A stretch of DNA of 7,063 nt from AM-2324 sp964225135. Its GTDB lineage: Bacteria; Bacteroidota; Bacteroidia; Chitinophagales; Saprospiraceae. The notes beneath the pieces were generated by a model. That model saw only the letters and a list, made by a program, of their open reading frames with translations. It was not told where the DNA came from and searched no databases. Position numbers and translations under genes: made by a program. The stretch's first letter is position 1, and each line of letters opens with the position of its first letter. Where the stretch lies: NCBI GenBank assembly GCA_964225135.1, contig CAXQNQ010000027.1:1-7063 (forward strand), in the 5' to 3' direction. Shown in pieces: positions 1 to 7,063 of the stretch.

Positions 1-500
1 ATTTCTTCAGTGATATTTAATGTAATCGAAGAGCTATTTCCTAAACTCACTTGAATCGGTTTGCTGTAGATATTCTTTGGGCTTATATTCCAATGTTGAC
101 CTTCACCTTGATCCATCGGAAGCTTAACCGTATAACCCGTTGATAAATCGAACGTTTCGTATTTATGTAATAGTGCTTGTATCGTATATTCTCCAGCTGG
201 AATTTCTCCTACCGAACCCACGGGATAAGCGAAGGAGTCAGGGTCTATCGTGATAGTTTCACCTGGCATCCAATTTTCAACATCAACGCCAAAAACGATC
301 CCCGTTTGATCAGAATCATTGATTTGGAATCGTGGCTCTCGATCAGACTCTGTGCCAATTAAGACTAGTAGTCTACCATCAAACCCTTCTTCTCCCAAAG
401 CAGAATCATAGGAAATGCTAAAAAGTTGCGGTTTGCTTTTACAGCTTGAAAGGGAACTTACGGCAACAAGTAAAACAAGGAGGTTTCGGATTGATTTCAT
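1..500 (-). CDS. Lipoprotein, N-terminal part of a putative esterase-like protein (partial, runs off left edge)
   Basis: The reading frame opens at the ATG complementary to 498-500 and stays open for 166 codons to the window edge, so the C-terminus is missing. The N-terminus (MKSIRNLLVLLVAVSSLSSC) is a lipoprotein signal peptide: basic start, hydrophobic core, then lipobox LSSC with Cys20 as the predicted lipidated residue. The mature part holds FDGRLLVLIG (about 40-49), FGVDVENW (70-77), IPAGEYTIQALLHKYETF (100-117) and LPMDQGEGQHWN (127-138), followed by SPKNIYSKP. From memory, this block order occurs ahead of an enterochelin-esterase-like alpha/beta-hydrolase domain in large bacterial proteins annotated as putative esterases. 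No catalytic Ser-Asp-His can be seen because that part would lie outside the window, so enzyme activity is inference. It starts 25 bp after the stop of the propeller gene on the same strand and is probably co-transcribed with it. No Shine-Dalgarno sequence is evident, as is usual in Bacteroidota. Confidence 0.8.
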   Translation of the reverse strand, partial: MKSIRNLLVLLVAVSSLSSCKSKPQLFSISYDSALGEEGFDGRLLVLIGTESDREPRFQINDSDQTGIVFGVDVENWMPGETITIDPDSFAYPVGSVGEIPAGEYTIQALLHKYETFDLSTGYTVKLPMDQGEGQHWNISPKNIYSKPIQVSLGNSSSITLNITEE

Positions 501-525
501 GAATGGTTAGAATTTATTGTTTAGG

Positions 526-3500
526 TTAATTGATAATCGATATTCCTTTTTGTTCTAAACCGATCAGAAAATTAGATAGTTTACCTTGAAGTTGATTTAA
601 TTTCAAAAGATCTTTCTCTAGTAGCTTTTTTGCTTGATCTAGTGATCTTTGATGTAATGGGGTAGGCCCATAGGTAGTAGAAAATCCTCTAGATGCCATG
701 CCTATATTACTAGATGTTGTTTGTTTATCCTTTTCACCTACCTCGTTACGGGATGGACTAACTCCTGATTGTTTTTTCAAATCTGCCAAATCGATCTTTA
801 ATTCTTGCAGATGTTGAAGGTCTTCTAGGTAATTAAGTAAACGTGCACCGTTTTTTGAAATTGTATTGATTTGCTCTTCAGCGATTTTAAGGCCTTGACT
901 GAATCTCATAAAGTCTACTGCAACATTGTTATAATCCAATCGAAATTTCTCATATGTATTATAATCAATTCCTTCAAGTACACCATTTCGAATTGACTTT
1001 ACATCGAATTCAACTTCTTCAGATCTTGCAAGAACCTCTCCACCTTTTTCAACAATAAGTGACGCTGTATAGGTGCCTGGTTTCACCATAGGGCCTGTTT
1101 CTGAAACTCTCACTTCTTTATCAAGTATTAGAGGTGTACTATTAGAATGACGTAGATCCCAGGCTAATCGATGGCTTCCTTTCTCAGCTTTTTTGCTAAT
1201 TTTTCGAATCAGATTTCCTTGTTGGTCTTTGATTAAAATCCAAGTAAGTACTTCAGGCTCTAAAAGTTCTTCATCTAATTTGTCGTAACCAACAAAAGGT
1301 ATTGATGTATTTTGCTTATTAAGTTCCTTTTCATTTTGCTGACGTGAGTCTTTTTTTGATTTGTAATCTTCAGCAAGGTAATAGGTAAATACAGCTCCAA
1401 ACGCAGGATTCTCCGCGACATAAAAATCTGCACCAGTATTTCCTAAATTATTTCTCGGAATAAACCATTTAGCTGGTCTTGTTTGAAATAATATAGCAGG
1501 CGAATTTAAATCTCTTAGTTTTAACTCTCGAAGAGGACTATAATCATCTAAAACATAAAAGCCTCTACCAAAAGAAGCAGCAACAAGATCGTTTTCTCTT
1601 CTCTGGATAGTTATATCTCTAAACGCCATATTTGGTGTTCCTTGAAGTTTGTGCCATGACCCCCCACCGTTAAGCGAAGTATAAATACCAAATTCGGTTG
1701 CTATGAATAGTAAATTTGGATCAATGTGATCTTGAACTATACGCCAAAGTAGAGTGCGATCAGGTAAGTTAGCGCTTATAGATTTCCAACTTTTCCCTTT
1801 ATCTGTGCTTTTATATACGTAGGGGTTGAAATCTCCTTCCTTATGGTTATCAAGTACAACATATACTATATTTTCATTATGAAGGTCAGCTTTAATATCA
1901 TTTACAAAGCTGCGTTCTGGAAGACCGAGTTTAGTAACGGGTATTGATTTCCAGTCCGCCCCACCATTATCTGTGACTTGAATAAATCCGTCATCTGTTC
2001 CTACATAAATTAATCCTTCCTTAACTGGAGATTCACTTATAGATGTAATTGTATTATAGTTAGACATTGCCATTACATCCCACGCATTGTCCCAAGATTG
2101 CTGGCGGCCCATGATGGGAAGGTTTAAACGTTCCTCATTACGGGTTAAATCGCCAGAGATTGGAGCCCAGTCGTTCCCTCTAGATTCAGATTTCCATACA
2201 CGATAGGATGCAAAATATAATCGAGCAGGATTATGAGGTGAAACTAAAATTGGTGCATCCCAATTGAATCGTTCATGAGGATCACCTATAAATGCCTGGG
2301 GTTGAATGGCTAAAGGTTCACCAGTAGTTAAATCAATACGATGAAGACCGCCCTGTTGCGTTTCAGCATAAATAATATCGTTGAATTCTGGATCTGTTGC
2401 TGATTGATGACCATCAGCGAATAATGTCTTATACCAATGTTTATTGCTAATACCTTGTGCTTCATCTGTTGCAGAAGGACCACCAGCAGACCCATTATCT
2501 TGAGTACCTCCAAAAACATGATAAAAAGGTTCAGCATTATTCACAGCTACTTTATAGAATTGTGTTAATGGTAAATTTTTAATGTAGCTCCAATTCTCGG
2601 CTAGGTCGAAACTTTCGTAGATTCCTGCATCAGTTCCTATCATCAGGTAATTCGGATCATTTTTCTTAAATGCGATGGCATGGTTGTCAGAGTGTTTCTT
2701 TTCTTCTTTCAATTCAGTAAAGGTTCTACCTCCATCCTCAGAGGTGAGTACCCTAACGTTCATAAGGTATAATCGATCAAATTTATGGGGACTGGCATAA
2801 AGCTCTTGGTAGTAATGAGGCCCTGTTCCTCCAGACACTGTATTTGACATTTTTTTCCATGAAGCACCCCGGTCATCAGATCGATAAATTGCTCCACTTT
2901 TACGGTCTAGTTCGATAGCTGCATAGAGCACATCAGGATTTTGAGGAGAAATTGCTAACCCTATTTTTCCCAAGTTAGAAGTTGGAAGCCCTTTAGTCAA
3001 TTTAGTCCAAGTTTCACCTCCATCTGTTGATTTGTGTAAACCTGAACCAGGACCGCCACCCATCAAAGCAGCAACAGTTCTGTGCCTATCCCAAGTAGCT
3101 GCGTAAAGAATATTAGCATCTCTAGGGTCGATAACTAATTCTGTTGCGCCTGTCCATTCTGAATTTCCAAGTACACGTTTCCAGGTTTTTCCACCATCTA
3201 CAGTTTTGAAGACCCCTCGTTCACCACCTTTATTCCAGAGAGGTCCCTGAGCAGCAACCCATACTGTATCTGGGTCTGAAGGGTGAATTACGATTTTTGA
3301 GATGTGTTCAGAGGTTTTTAGGCCCATGTTTTTCCAGGTATCACCTCCATCTTCTGATTTGTAGATACCATCCCCATAAGCTACATGTCGACCCCCTACA
3401 TTTTCTCCAGTTCCTACCCAAATTACATTATTATTGGTCGGGTCAATAGTCACACAACCTGTAGAATAGGAATTCTGTTCATCAAACAAAGGTTTCCAAG

Positions 3501-3747
3501 TAGTGCCTGCATTATTAGTTTTCCAAACACCTCCAGATCCTACTGCTACATACCAGAGATTCTCATTATTCGGATCAATAGCAATATCAGCTATTCGTCC
3601 CGAAAGAAATGCAGGTCCAATATTTCTAAATTTTAAAGCATCTAAGGAGAATTCCTTGTTTCCTACGTCCTTTTTTCTTTGGGCATTTAAGGGACTTATA
3701 ACGAATAGACTGGCTAGTAGGAGAACTATGATAGATGTATTTCTCAT
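526..3747 (-). CDS. Exported sortilin/VPS10-like BNR-repeat double beta-propeller protein
   Basis: This is a complete 1073-residue protein with a signal peptide at 1-22 (hydrophobic IIVLLLASLFVI, likely cut in LNA-Q). Residues from about 35 to 740 are built from beta-propeller blades carrying Asp-box (BNR) motifs of the form S/T-x-D-x-G-x-S/T-W. Clear or near copies sit at about 77-84, 131-138, 182-189, 240-247, 290-297, 336-343, 520-527, 592-599, 647-654 and 691-698. The spread suggests two tandem propellers, about 35-400 and 400-740. Residues about 750-920 look beta-rich, with WDLRH and a KPGTYTASLIVEKGG strand pair like a small Ig-like module. Residues 925-1073 are mostly helical. Such proteins are annotated as VPS10/sortilin-like, glycosyl hydrolase (BNR) or Ycf48-like. 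Asp boxes are structural, so no enzymatic role follows; sialidase FRIP and the cysteine-rich 10CC module are absent. A binding or scaffold role is likelier. It lies 46 bp after the amidohydrolase gene and 25 bp before the lipoprotein gene, in a probable operon. Confidence 0.9.
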   Translation of the reverse strand: MRNTSIIVLLLASLFVISPLNAQRKKDVGNKEFSLDALKFRNIGPAFLSGRIADIAIDPNNENLWYVAVGSGGVWKTNNAGTTWKPLFDEQNSYSTGCVTIDPTNNNVIWVGTGENVGGRHVAYGDGIYKSEDGGDTWKNMGLKTSEHISKIVIHPSDPDTVWVAAQGPLWNKGGERGVFKTVDGGKTWKRVLGNSEWTGATELVIDPRDANILYAATWDRHRTVAALMGGGPGSGLHKSTDGGETWTKLTKGLPTSNLGKIGLAISPQNPDVLYAAIELDRKSGAIYRSDDRGASWKKMSNTVSGGTGPHYYQELYASPHKFDRLYLMNVRVLTSEDGGRTFTELKEEKKHSDNHAIAFKKNDPNYLMIGTDAGIYESFDLAENWSYIKNLPLTQFYKVAVNNAEPFYHVFGGTQDNGSAGGPSATDEAQGISNKHWYKTLFADGHQSATDPEFNDIIYAETQQGGLHRIDLTTGEPLAIQPQAFIGDPHERFNWDAPILVSPHNPARLYFASYRVWKSESRGNDWAPISGDLTRNEERLNLPIMGRQQSWDNAWDVMAMSNYNTITSISESPVKEGLIYVGTDDGFIQVTDNGGADWKSIPVTKLGLPERSFVNDIKADLHNENIVYVVLDNHKEGDFNPYVYKSTDKGKSWKSISANLPDRTLLWRIVQDHIDPNLLFIATEFGIYTSLNGGGSWHKLQGTPNMAFRDITIQRRENDLVAASFGRGFYVLDDYSPLRELKLRDLNSPAILFQTRPAKWFIPRNNLGNTGADFYVAENPAFGAVFTYYLAEDYKSKKDSRQQNEKELNKQNTSIPFVGYDKLDEELLEPEVLTWILIKDQQGNLIRKISKKAEKGSHRLAWDLRHSNSTPLILDKEVRVSETGPMVKPGTYTASLIVEKGGEVLARSEEVEFDVKSIRNGVLEGIDYNTYEKFRLDYNNVAVDFMRFSQGLKIAEEQINTISKNGARLLNYLEDLQHLQELKIDLADLKKQSGVSPSRNEVGEKDKQTTSSNIGMASRGFSTTYGPTPLHQRSLDQAKKLLEKDLLKLNQLQGKLSNFLIGLEQKGISIIN

Positions 3748-3793
3748 GTTGAAAAGTGTTTTTATATTATTATTATTTAAACAGTTAGGGTGT
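3748..3793 (-). other. AT-rich spacer between amidohydrolase and propeller genes
   Basis: This 46-bp spacer separates the stop of the amidohydrolase gene from the start of the propeller gene. Read on the minus strand it contains a run of TAA/TAT triplets followed by an A-rich stretch just before the ATG. It has no Shine-Dalgarno sequence and no stable hairpin that I can see. AT-rich leaders of this kind commonly support translation initiation in Bacteroidota, so the spacer is read as a translation leader inside an operon. A secondary internal promoter is possible, but no clean -33/-7 pair is present. Confidence 0.35.
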
Positions 3794-5395
3794 CTAATCT
3801 GGTTTTATGGTAGGATATCGAACTCCGAGTTGCTCTAAATAAGACTTGTACTTTTTCTCGTTGTAGAAAAACTTTTTTAATTCTGGTCGATAGTGGTTAT
3901 CAATTTCTTTATTTAAATAAATAGGTGCTACTGTTGTCGCTTCGATCATCGGTTTGTACTTGGTTTCTTTAGTTTGTTCATCATTAAAATAATCCCATGC
4001 TTCTTTAATTACTTCAGGTTTAGTTAACATGTCAATAAGAGTCATAGCCTCGACCTGAGCTCCGGCCGTTACCCCTTTGTGAGCTATAGGAGTAGCCATT
4101 GCTATGGCGTTACTCCAATGGTGTCCGGGTAGACCTGGAATATTTGAGGGAAAACGTAAGGTTACTGTTGGGATTGTCCATGAGACATCTCCAATATCAT
4201 CGCTTCCGCCGCTCACCGGTTTCTCGATCGGAAGACCTAGGGGTCTTAGTTCTCTCGCCAAACCTTCTATGGTCTTATTCCCTAATTCTTTTTGAACGGC
4301 TTTCGCTAAAATCTGATCATTTTCTGACCAGTCAGGGAGACCAACCAATTCAATATTCTTGTGCATTGTTTTTGCTATGCTTTTATTAAAGTGTCTAGGC
4401 CAAGCGGTTCCTAAAATTTTATAATTCATTTTTGTTCCGGTCATTAATGCCGCTCCTTCAGCGATATCCTTAGCTGCTTCGAACATTTCCATGATCCCTT
4501 CGTAGGTCACATCTCTAAAATAGTACCAGATACTTGATTTTGATGGAACAACGTTTGGCTGATCACCACCATCAGAAATGATTGAATGTGAGCGTTTAAG
4601 TGGATGTAGATGTTCGCGTCTGTAGTTCCAACCAATATTCATTAGTTCGGCGGCATCAGCAGCACTTTTTCCTCTCCAAGGAGCTCCAGCAGCATGAGCT
4701 GCATCACCTTCAAAAGTAAATTCTACAGAAATTAGACCAGTACCTGAAGAGGCTCCCCAAGAAACTCCCATGTTACTACTTACATGAGTAAAAATGCAGG
4801 CATCAATACCTTTAAATAAACCATCCCGTACAAACCAAGCTTTTGAAGCAACAAGTTCTTCAGCAATACCTGGCCACAATATTAGGGTGCCTTCTAAATC
4901 ATTTTCTTTCATAACCTGTTGAACAGCTATTGCTGCCGTAATATTCAATGGAATACCAGCATTATGACCTTCACCGTGCCCAGGTGCACCTTCCACAATA
5001 GGCTTATGAAATGCTACCCCAGGATATTGTGAAGCTTTAGGAATACAATCAACATCACTCCCTAATGCAATAACAGGCCCATTCCCTTTAGACCATTTCG
5101 CTACCCAAGCTGTAGGAATTCCGGATAGGCCTCGCTCAATTTTGAATCCATTCTTTTCTAATATTCCAGTGAGGTAATTAGAAGATTCCTTTTCATGAAA
5201 TCCGAGCTCTGAAAAACTAAAAATCTTATCTACCATTACCTGGCTCAGTTTTTTGTTTTCGATAACAATTTCAGAGACTCTTGACTTCATTAATTCTATC
5301 TGATCATTATCAAATTTCTTTTGAGCAAATAGATTTGTTTGAGTAAGGAAAAAGCAAATGATAAATAGTTGACTAGAAAGAGTTTGTAATTTCAT
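3794..5395 (-). CDS. Exported M20D (AbgB-type) metal-dependent amidohydrolase
   Basis: This complete 533-residue protein has a signal peptide at about 1-24 (FIICFFLTQTNLFA-Q). It matches M20D peptidases, closest in motif layout to aminobenzoyl-glutamate utilisation protein B, which cleave amide bonds with a binuclear metal site. Landmarks: GSDVDC (112-117), metal motif GHGEGHN (139-145), catalytic/ligand pair E179-E180 in GIAEEL, H204 in FTHVSSN, the dimerisation-domain motif GDAAHAAGAPWRGKSA (230-245, H234), the AbgB-like GGSDDIGDVSW (396-406), and the late ligand H425 in LPGHHW. The catalytic domain is roughly 40-214 plus 330-480, with the dimerisation domain inserted between. The oddity is E142, where M20D enzymes normally carry a metal-binding Cys (GHGCGHN). 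All other ligands are present, so it is probably active with altered metal use or specificity. About 50 residues after 485 form a Tyr/Lys-rich tail. It is the first gene of the leftward operon; export suggests a periplasmic substrate rather than cytoplasmic folate salvage. The substrate cannot be read from the sequence. Confidence 0.92.
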   Translation of the reverse strand: MKLQTLSSQLFIICFFLTQTNLFAQKKFDNDQIELMKSRVSEIVIENKKLSQVMVDKIFSFSELGFHEKESSNYLTGILEKNGFKIERGLSGIPTAWVAKWSKGNGPVIALGSDVDCIPKASQYPGVAFHKPIVEGAPGHGEGHNAGIPLNITAAIAVQQVMKENDLEGTLILWPGIAEELVASKAWFVRDGLFKGIDACIFTHVSSNMGVSWGASSGTGLISVEFTFEGDAAHAAGAPWRGKSAADAAELMNIGWNYRREHLHPLKRSHSIISDGGDQPNVVPSKSSIWYYFRDVTYEGIMEMFEAAKDIAEGAALMTGTKMNYKILGTAWPRHFNKSIAKTMHKNIELVGLPDWSENDQILAKAVQKELGNKTIEGLARELRPLGLPIEKPVSGGSDDIGDVSWTIPTVTLRFPSNIPGLPGHHWSNAIAMATPIAHKGVTAGAQVEAMTLIDMLTKPEVIKEAWDYFNDEQTKETKYKPMIEATTVAPIYLNKEIDNHYRPELKKFFYNEKKYKSYLEQLGVRYPTIKPD

Positions 5396-5515
5396 ATTTC
5401 AGGTATTTAGGTCTTTTAAATGTACGAGAACTTTCCCTACCTTTTAAAGAACTAACTTGCTGTTGTTATTCATAAATTTTATCTCGAATACAAAAAAACC
5501 GAGACTTATTGCGAT
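5396..5515. promoter_or_regulatory. Divergent promoter region between amidohydrolase operon and PIG-L gene
   Basis: These 120 bp separate two divergently transcribed start codons and must hold the promoter of at least one side. Weak matches to the Bacteroidota -7 box (TAnnTTTG) are TAAATTTT at 5473-5480 on the plus strand and TACATTTA at 5424-5417 on the minus strand, each 7 of 8. Neither has a well-spaced TTG -33 element, so the exact promoters are not assigned. Short direct repeats are present: CTTTTAAA at 5413 and 5441, and AGAACT at 5427 and 5448. Neither start codon has a recognisable Shine-Dalgarno sequence. Shared control of both transcription units is possible but unproven. Confidence 0.45.
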
Positions 5516-7063
5516 ATGAAGAAATTACTGACCGACTCTTTCATAGTATTTTTTCTATGCATTTTCAACTTTACTACAGCCCAAGAGTTTAAGCCTAAAA
5601 GTAGTTCAGAGCTTTATCACGATCTTCAAAGATTGAATTTCTTAGGTAATGTATTATATGTTGCCGCGCATCCGGATGATGAAAATACCAGACTCATCTC
5701 CTACCTCACTCATAATACTCACGCAAACACCGCTTATCTATCGTTAACCCGTGGTGATGGCGGACAGAATTTAATAGGTACAGAAATAAGAGAATTATTG
5801 GGGGTTCTTCGAACCCAAGAATTGTTAGCCGCTAGAGGCGTGGATGGCGGACAACAATTTTTTACTCGAGCCAATGACTTTGGGTATTCAAAAACTCCAG
5901 AAGAAACCTTACAAATTTGGAATAAGGACACCGTTCTCGCCGATGTAGTAAGAAGAATAAGAGCCTTTAGACCCGATGTAATTATTAATCGGTTTGATCA
6001 CAGGACTCCTGGATCTACGCATGGTCATCACACCTCAAGTGCTATATTAAGCATGGAAGCCTTTGACCTAGCCGCTAATCCTAAGGCTTATCCGCAACAG
6101 CTTGCAGCACTTGAACCATGGAAGCCTTCGAGAGTATTTTTTAATACCTCCTGGTGGTTTTATGGCTCACAAGAAAAATTTAGGGAGGCCTCGAAGAACG
6201 GATTGGTTAGTGTAGATGTGGGCGTCTACTATCCCAGTTTAGGTATTTCTAATAATGAGATTGCTTCGCTTGCTAGCAGTAAACATCTTTGTCAGGGCTT
6301 TGGCAGGTTAAATAATAGAGGTCAAGAAATAGAATATTTGGAGTTTCTAAAGGGAGACCCTATACATGGACAAGATATATTTCAAGGGATTAACACCACG
6401 TGGACTCGAATTCCAGAAGGAGATAAAATTCAAGCATTGCTCTTGCCAATTGAAGAGAATTTTGATTTTAAGAACCCTGCAATCCATTTACCCAATTTAT
6501 TAAGAGCTTATACTTTGATTCAAGAAATCTCCGATGAGTATTGGAGAGTACAGAAAAGCAAACAGCTTAAAAACTTAATCAAGGAAATAGCTGGTTTATA
6601 CTTGGCTTTTGAGACCGATATTGCCTATGCCACTCCAGGAGAGTTCATCAATACGTCACTTAAATTGTTAGCTAGAAATACCTCATCAATGACCTTCGAA
6701 CAGGTTCAAATTACGGGTGCTGAGATGGTATCTTCTGTTCTTAAGGAATCTTTGACAGCCAATGTAAATAGTGTAATAGCGCTTCCTTTAGAAATACAAG
6801 AATCGACGAAGTTTAGTAATCCATATTGGCTCAATGAATCGCCTAGTTTGGGGATGTACGAGGTAGAAGATCAACGTTTGATAGGGCTACCAGAGTCTCC
6901 GACAGCTGTAAGTGCAGAGGTCCTATTAAGCGTTGACGATATTCAAATGCCTTTTGACTTGCCGCTTGTATATAGGTATGCAAAACCTGACAAAGGAGAG
7001 CTTTGGGAAAGATTTAAAGTAGTGCCTCCAATTTCTGTTGCGCTCTCAAATGATGTAGTTCTA
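5516..7063 (+). CDS. Exported PIG-L/LmbE-family zinc-dependent deacetylase (partial, open at right edge)
   Basis: The frame opens at the ATG at 5516 and runs 516 codons without a stop to the window end. A signal peptide covers about 1-22 (FIVFFLCIFNFTTA-Q). The PIG-L/LmbE fold follows at about 40-290. AHPDDE (51-56) supplies zinc ligands H52 and D55 and the catalytic base D54 by analogy with MshB/LmbE enzymes. SLTRGDGGQN (76-85) and the HGHH motif (169-172, likely third ligand H172) complete the site. Known members remove N-acetyl or other acyl groups from amino sugars and related amines; the substrate here is unknown. The region after about residue 300 is an added domain typical of large, roughly 800-residue Bacteroidota members (length from memory), so perhaps 300 residues are missing. 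The ATG is chosen because the signal peptide starts there; there is no Shine-Dalgarno sequence. It is transcribed divergently from the amidohydrolase operon. No frameshift or in-frame stop is seen. Confidence 0.93.
   Translation, partial: MKKLLTDSFIVFFLCIFNFTTAQEFKPKSSSELYHDLQRLNFLGNVLYVAAHPDDENTRLISYLTHNTHANTAYLSLTRGDGGQNLIGTEIRELLGVLRTQELLAARGVDGGQQFFTRANDFGYSKTPEETLQIWNKDTVLADVVRRIRAFRPDVIINRFDHRTPGSTHGHHTSSAILSMEAFDLAANPKAYPQQLAALEPWKPSRVFFNTSWWFYGSQEKFREASKNGLVSVDVGVYYPSLGISNNEIASLASSKHLCQGFGRLNNRGQEIEYLEFLKGDPIHGQDIFQGINTTWTRIPEGDKIQALLLPIEENFDFKNPAIHLPNLLRAYTLIQEISDEYWRVQKSKQLKNLIKEIAGLYLAFETDIAYATPGEFINTSLKLLARNTSSMTFEQVQITGAEMVSSVLKESLTANVNSVIALPLEIQESTKFSNPYWLNESPSLGMYEVEDQRLIGLPESPTAVSAEVLLSVDDIQMPFDLPLVYRYAKPDKGELWERFKVVPPISVALSNDVVL

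Noticed and set aside
177..362. Plus-strand open frame of 61 codons near the left edge
   Set aside because: It is antisense to the lipoprotein gene, whose minus-strand frame is continuous with a good signal peptide and conserved blocks.
501..525. Possible terminator between the propeller gene and the lipoprotein gene
   Set aside because: The 25-bp gap has no GC-rich stem or following T run; the short spacing supports co-transcription.
526..3747. Reading the propeller protein as a sialidase because of its Asp boxes
   Set aside because: Asp boxes are structural and shared by many propellers. The FRIP motif and arginine triad of sialidases are not evident; the WFIPR at about 761-765 lies after the propellers and is not a FRIP.
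3503..3838. Open frame of 111 codons on the plus strand, spanning the start of the propeller gene and the end of the amidohydrolase gene
   Set aside because: It overlaps two well-supported minus-strand genes antisense, has no recognisable family features and no initiation signal. It is a shadow frame.
4099..4389. Two overlapping plus-strand open frames inside the amidohydrolase gene
   Set aside because: They are antisense to conserved M20D coding sequence, including the GGSDDIGDVSW region, and their translations look like non-coding frames.
5734..5931. Minus-strand open frame of 65 codons inside the PIG-L gene
   Set aside because: It is antisense to the conserved RGDGGQN to FGYSKTPEET part of the deacetylase and has no independent support.
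1..7063. Mobile element, CRISPR array, tRNA or defence island signal
   Set aside because: No transposase, integrase, spaced repeats, terminal inverted repeats, tRNA-like folds or defence-gene motifs were seen. Base composition looks even by eye, and all long frames belong to hydrolase or propeller families.

Overview
The window looks like a stretch of an AT-rich Bacteroidota chromosome (Cytophagales or Flavobacteriia type, possibly marine; the genus cannot be told). Reasons: low GC by eye, start codons without clear Shine-Dalgarno sequences, exported proteins whose signal peptides end in ...AQ, and best remembered resemblance of all four proteins to families common in that phylum. The taxonomic call is inference. 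No RNA gene, insertion sequence, CRISPR array or phage gene is visible.

Layout: three genes point left and look like one operon. The first is an exported M20D/AbgB-type amidohydrolase (5395-3794). After a 46-bp AT-rich spacer comes a 1073-residue exported double beta-propeller protein of the sortilin/VPS10-like BNR-repeat group (3747-526). After 25 bp comes a lipoprotein gene that runs off the left edge (500-1), whose visible part resembles the N-terminal region of putative esterases. A fourth gene points right from a 120-bp divergent intergenic region: an exported PIG-L/LmbE-type zinc deacetylase (5516 to the right edge, open).

The two enzymes whose catalytic motifs are visible, the amidohydrolase and the PIG-L protein, both belong to families that hydrolyse amide bonds, and all four products carry export signals. 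A reasonable inference is a periplasmic or outer-membrane-associated set that trims amide-linked small molecules or acylated amino sugars, with the propeller protein as a binding or scaffold partner. Nothing in the sequence identifies the substrate. The most distinctive detail is in the amidohydrolase, where the usual metal-site Cys of M20D enzymes is replaced by Glu (GHGEGHN instead of GHGCGHN). I see no clear case for a wholly new defence or mobile system here.
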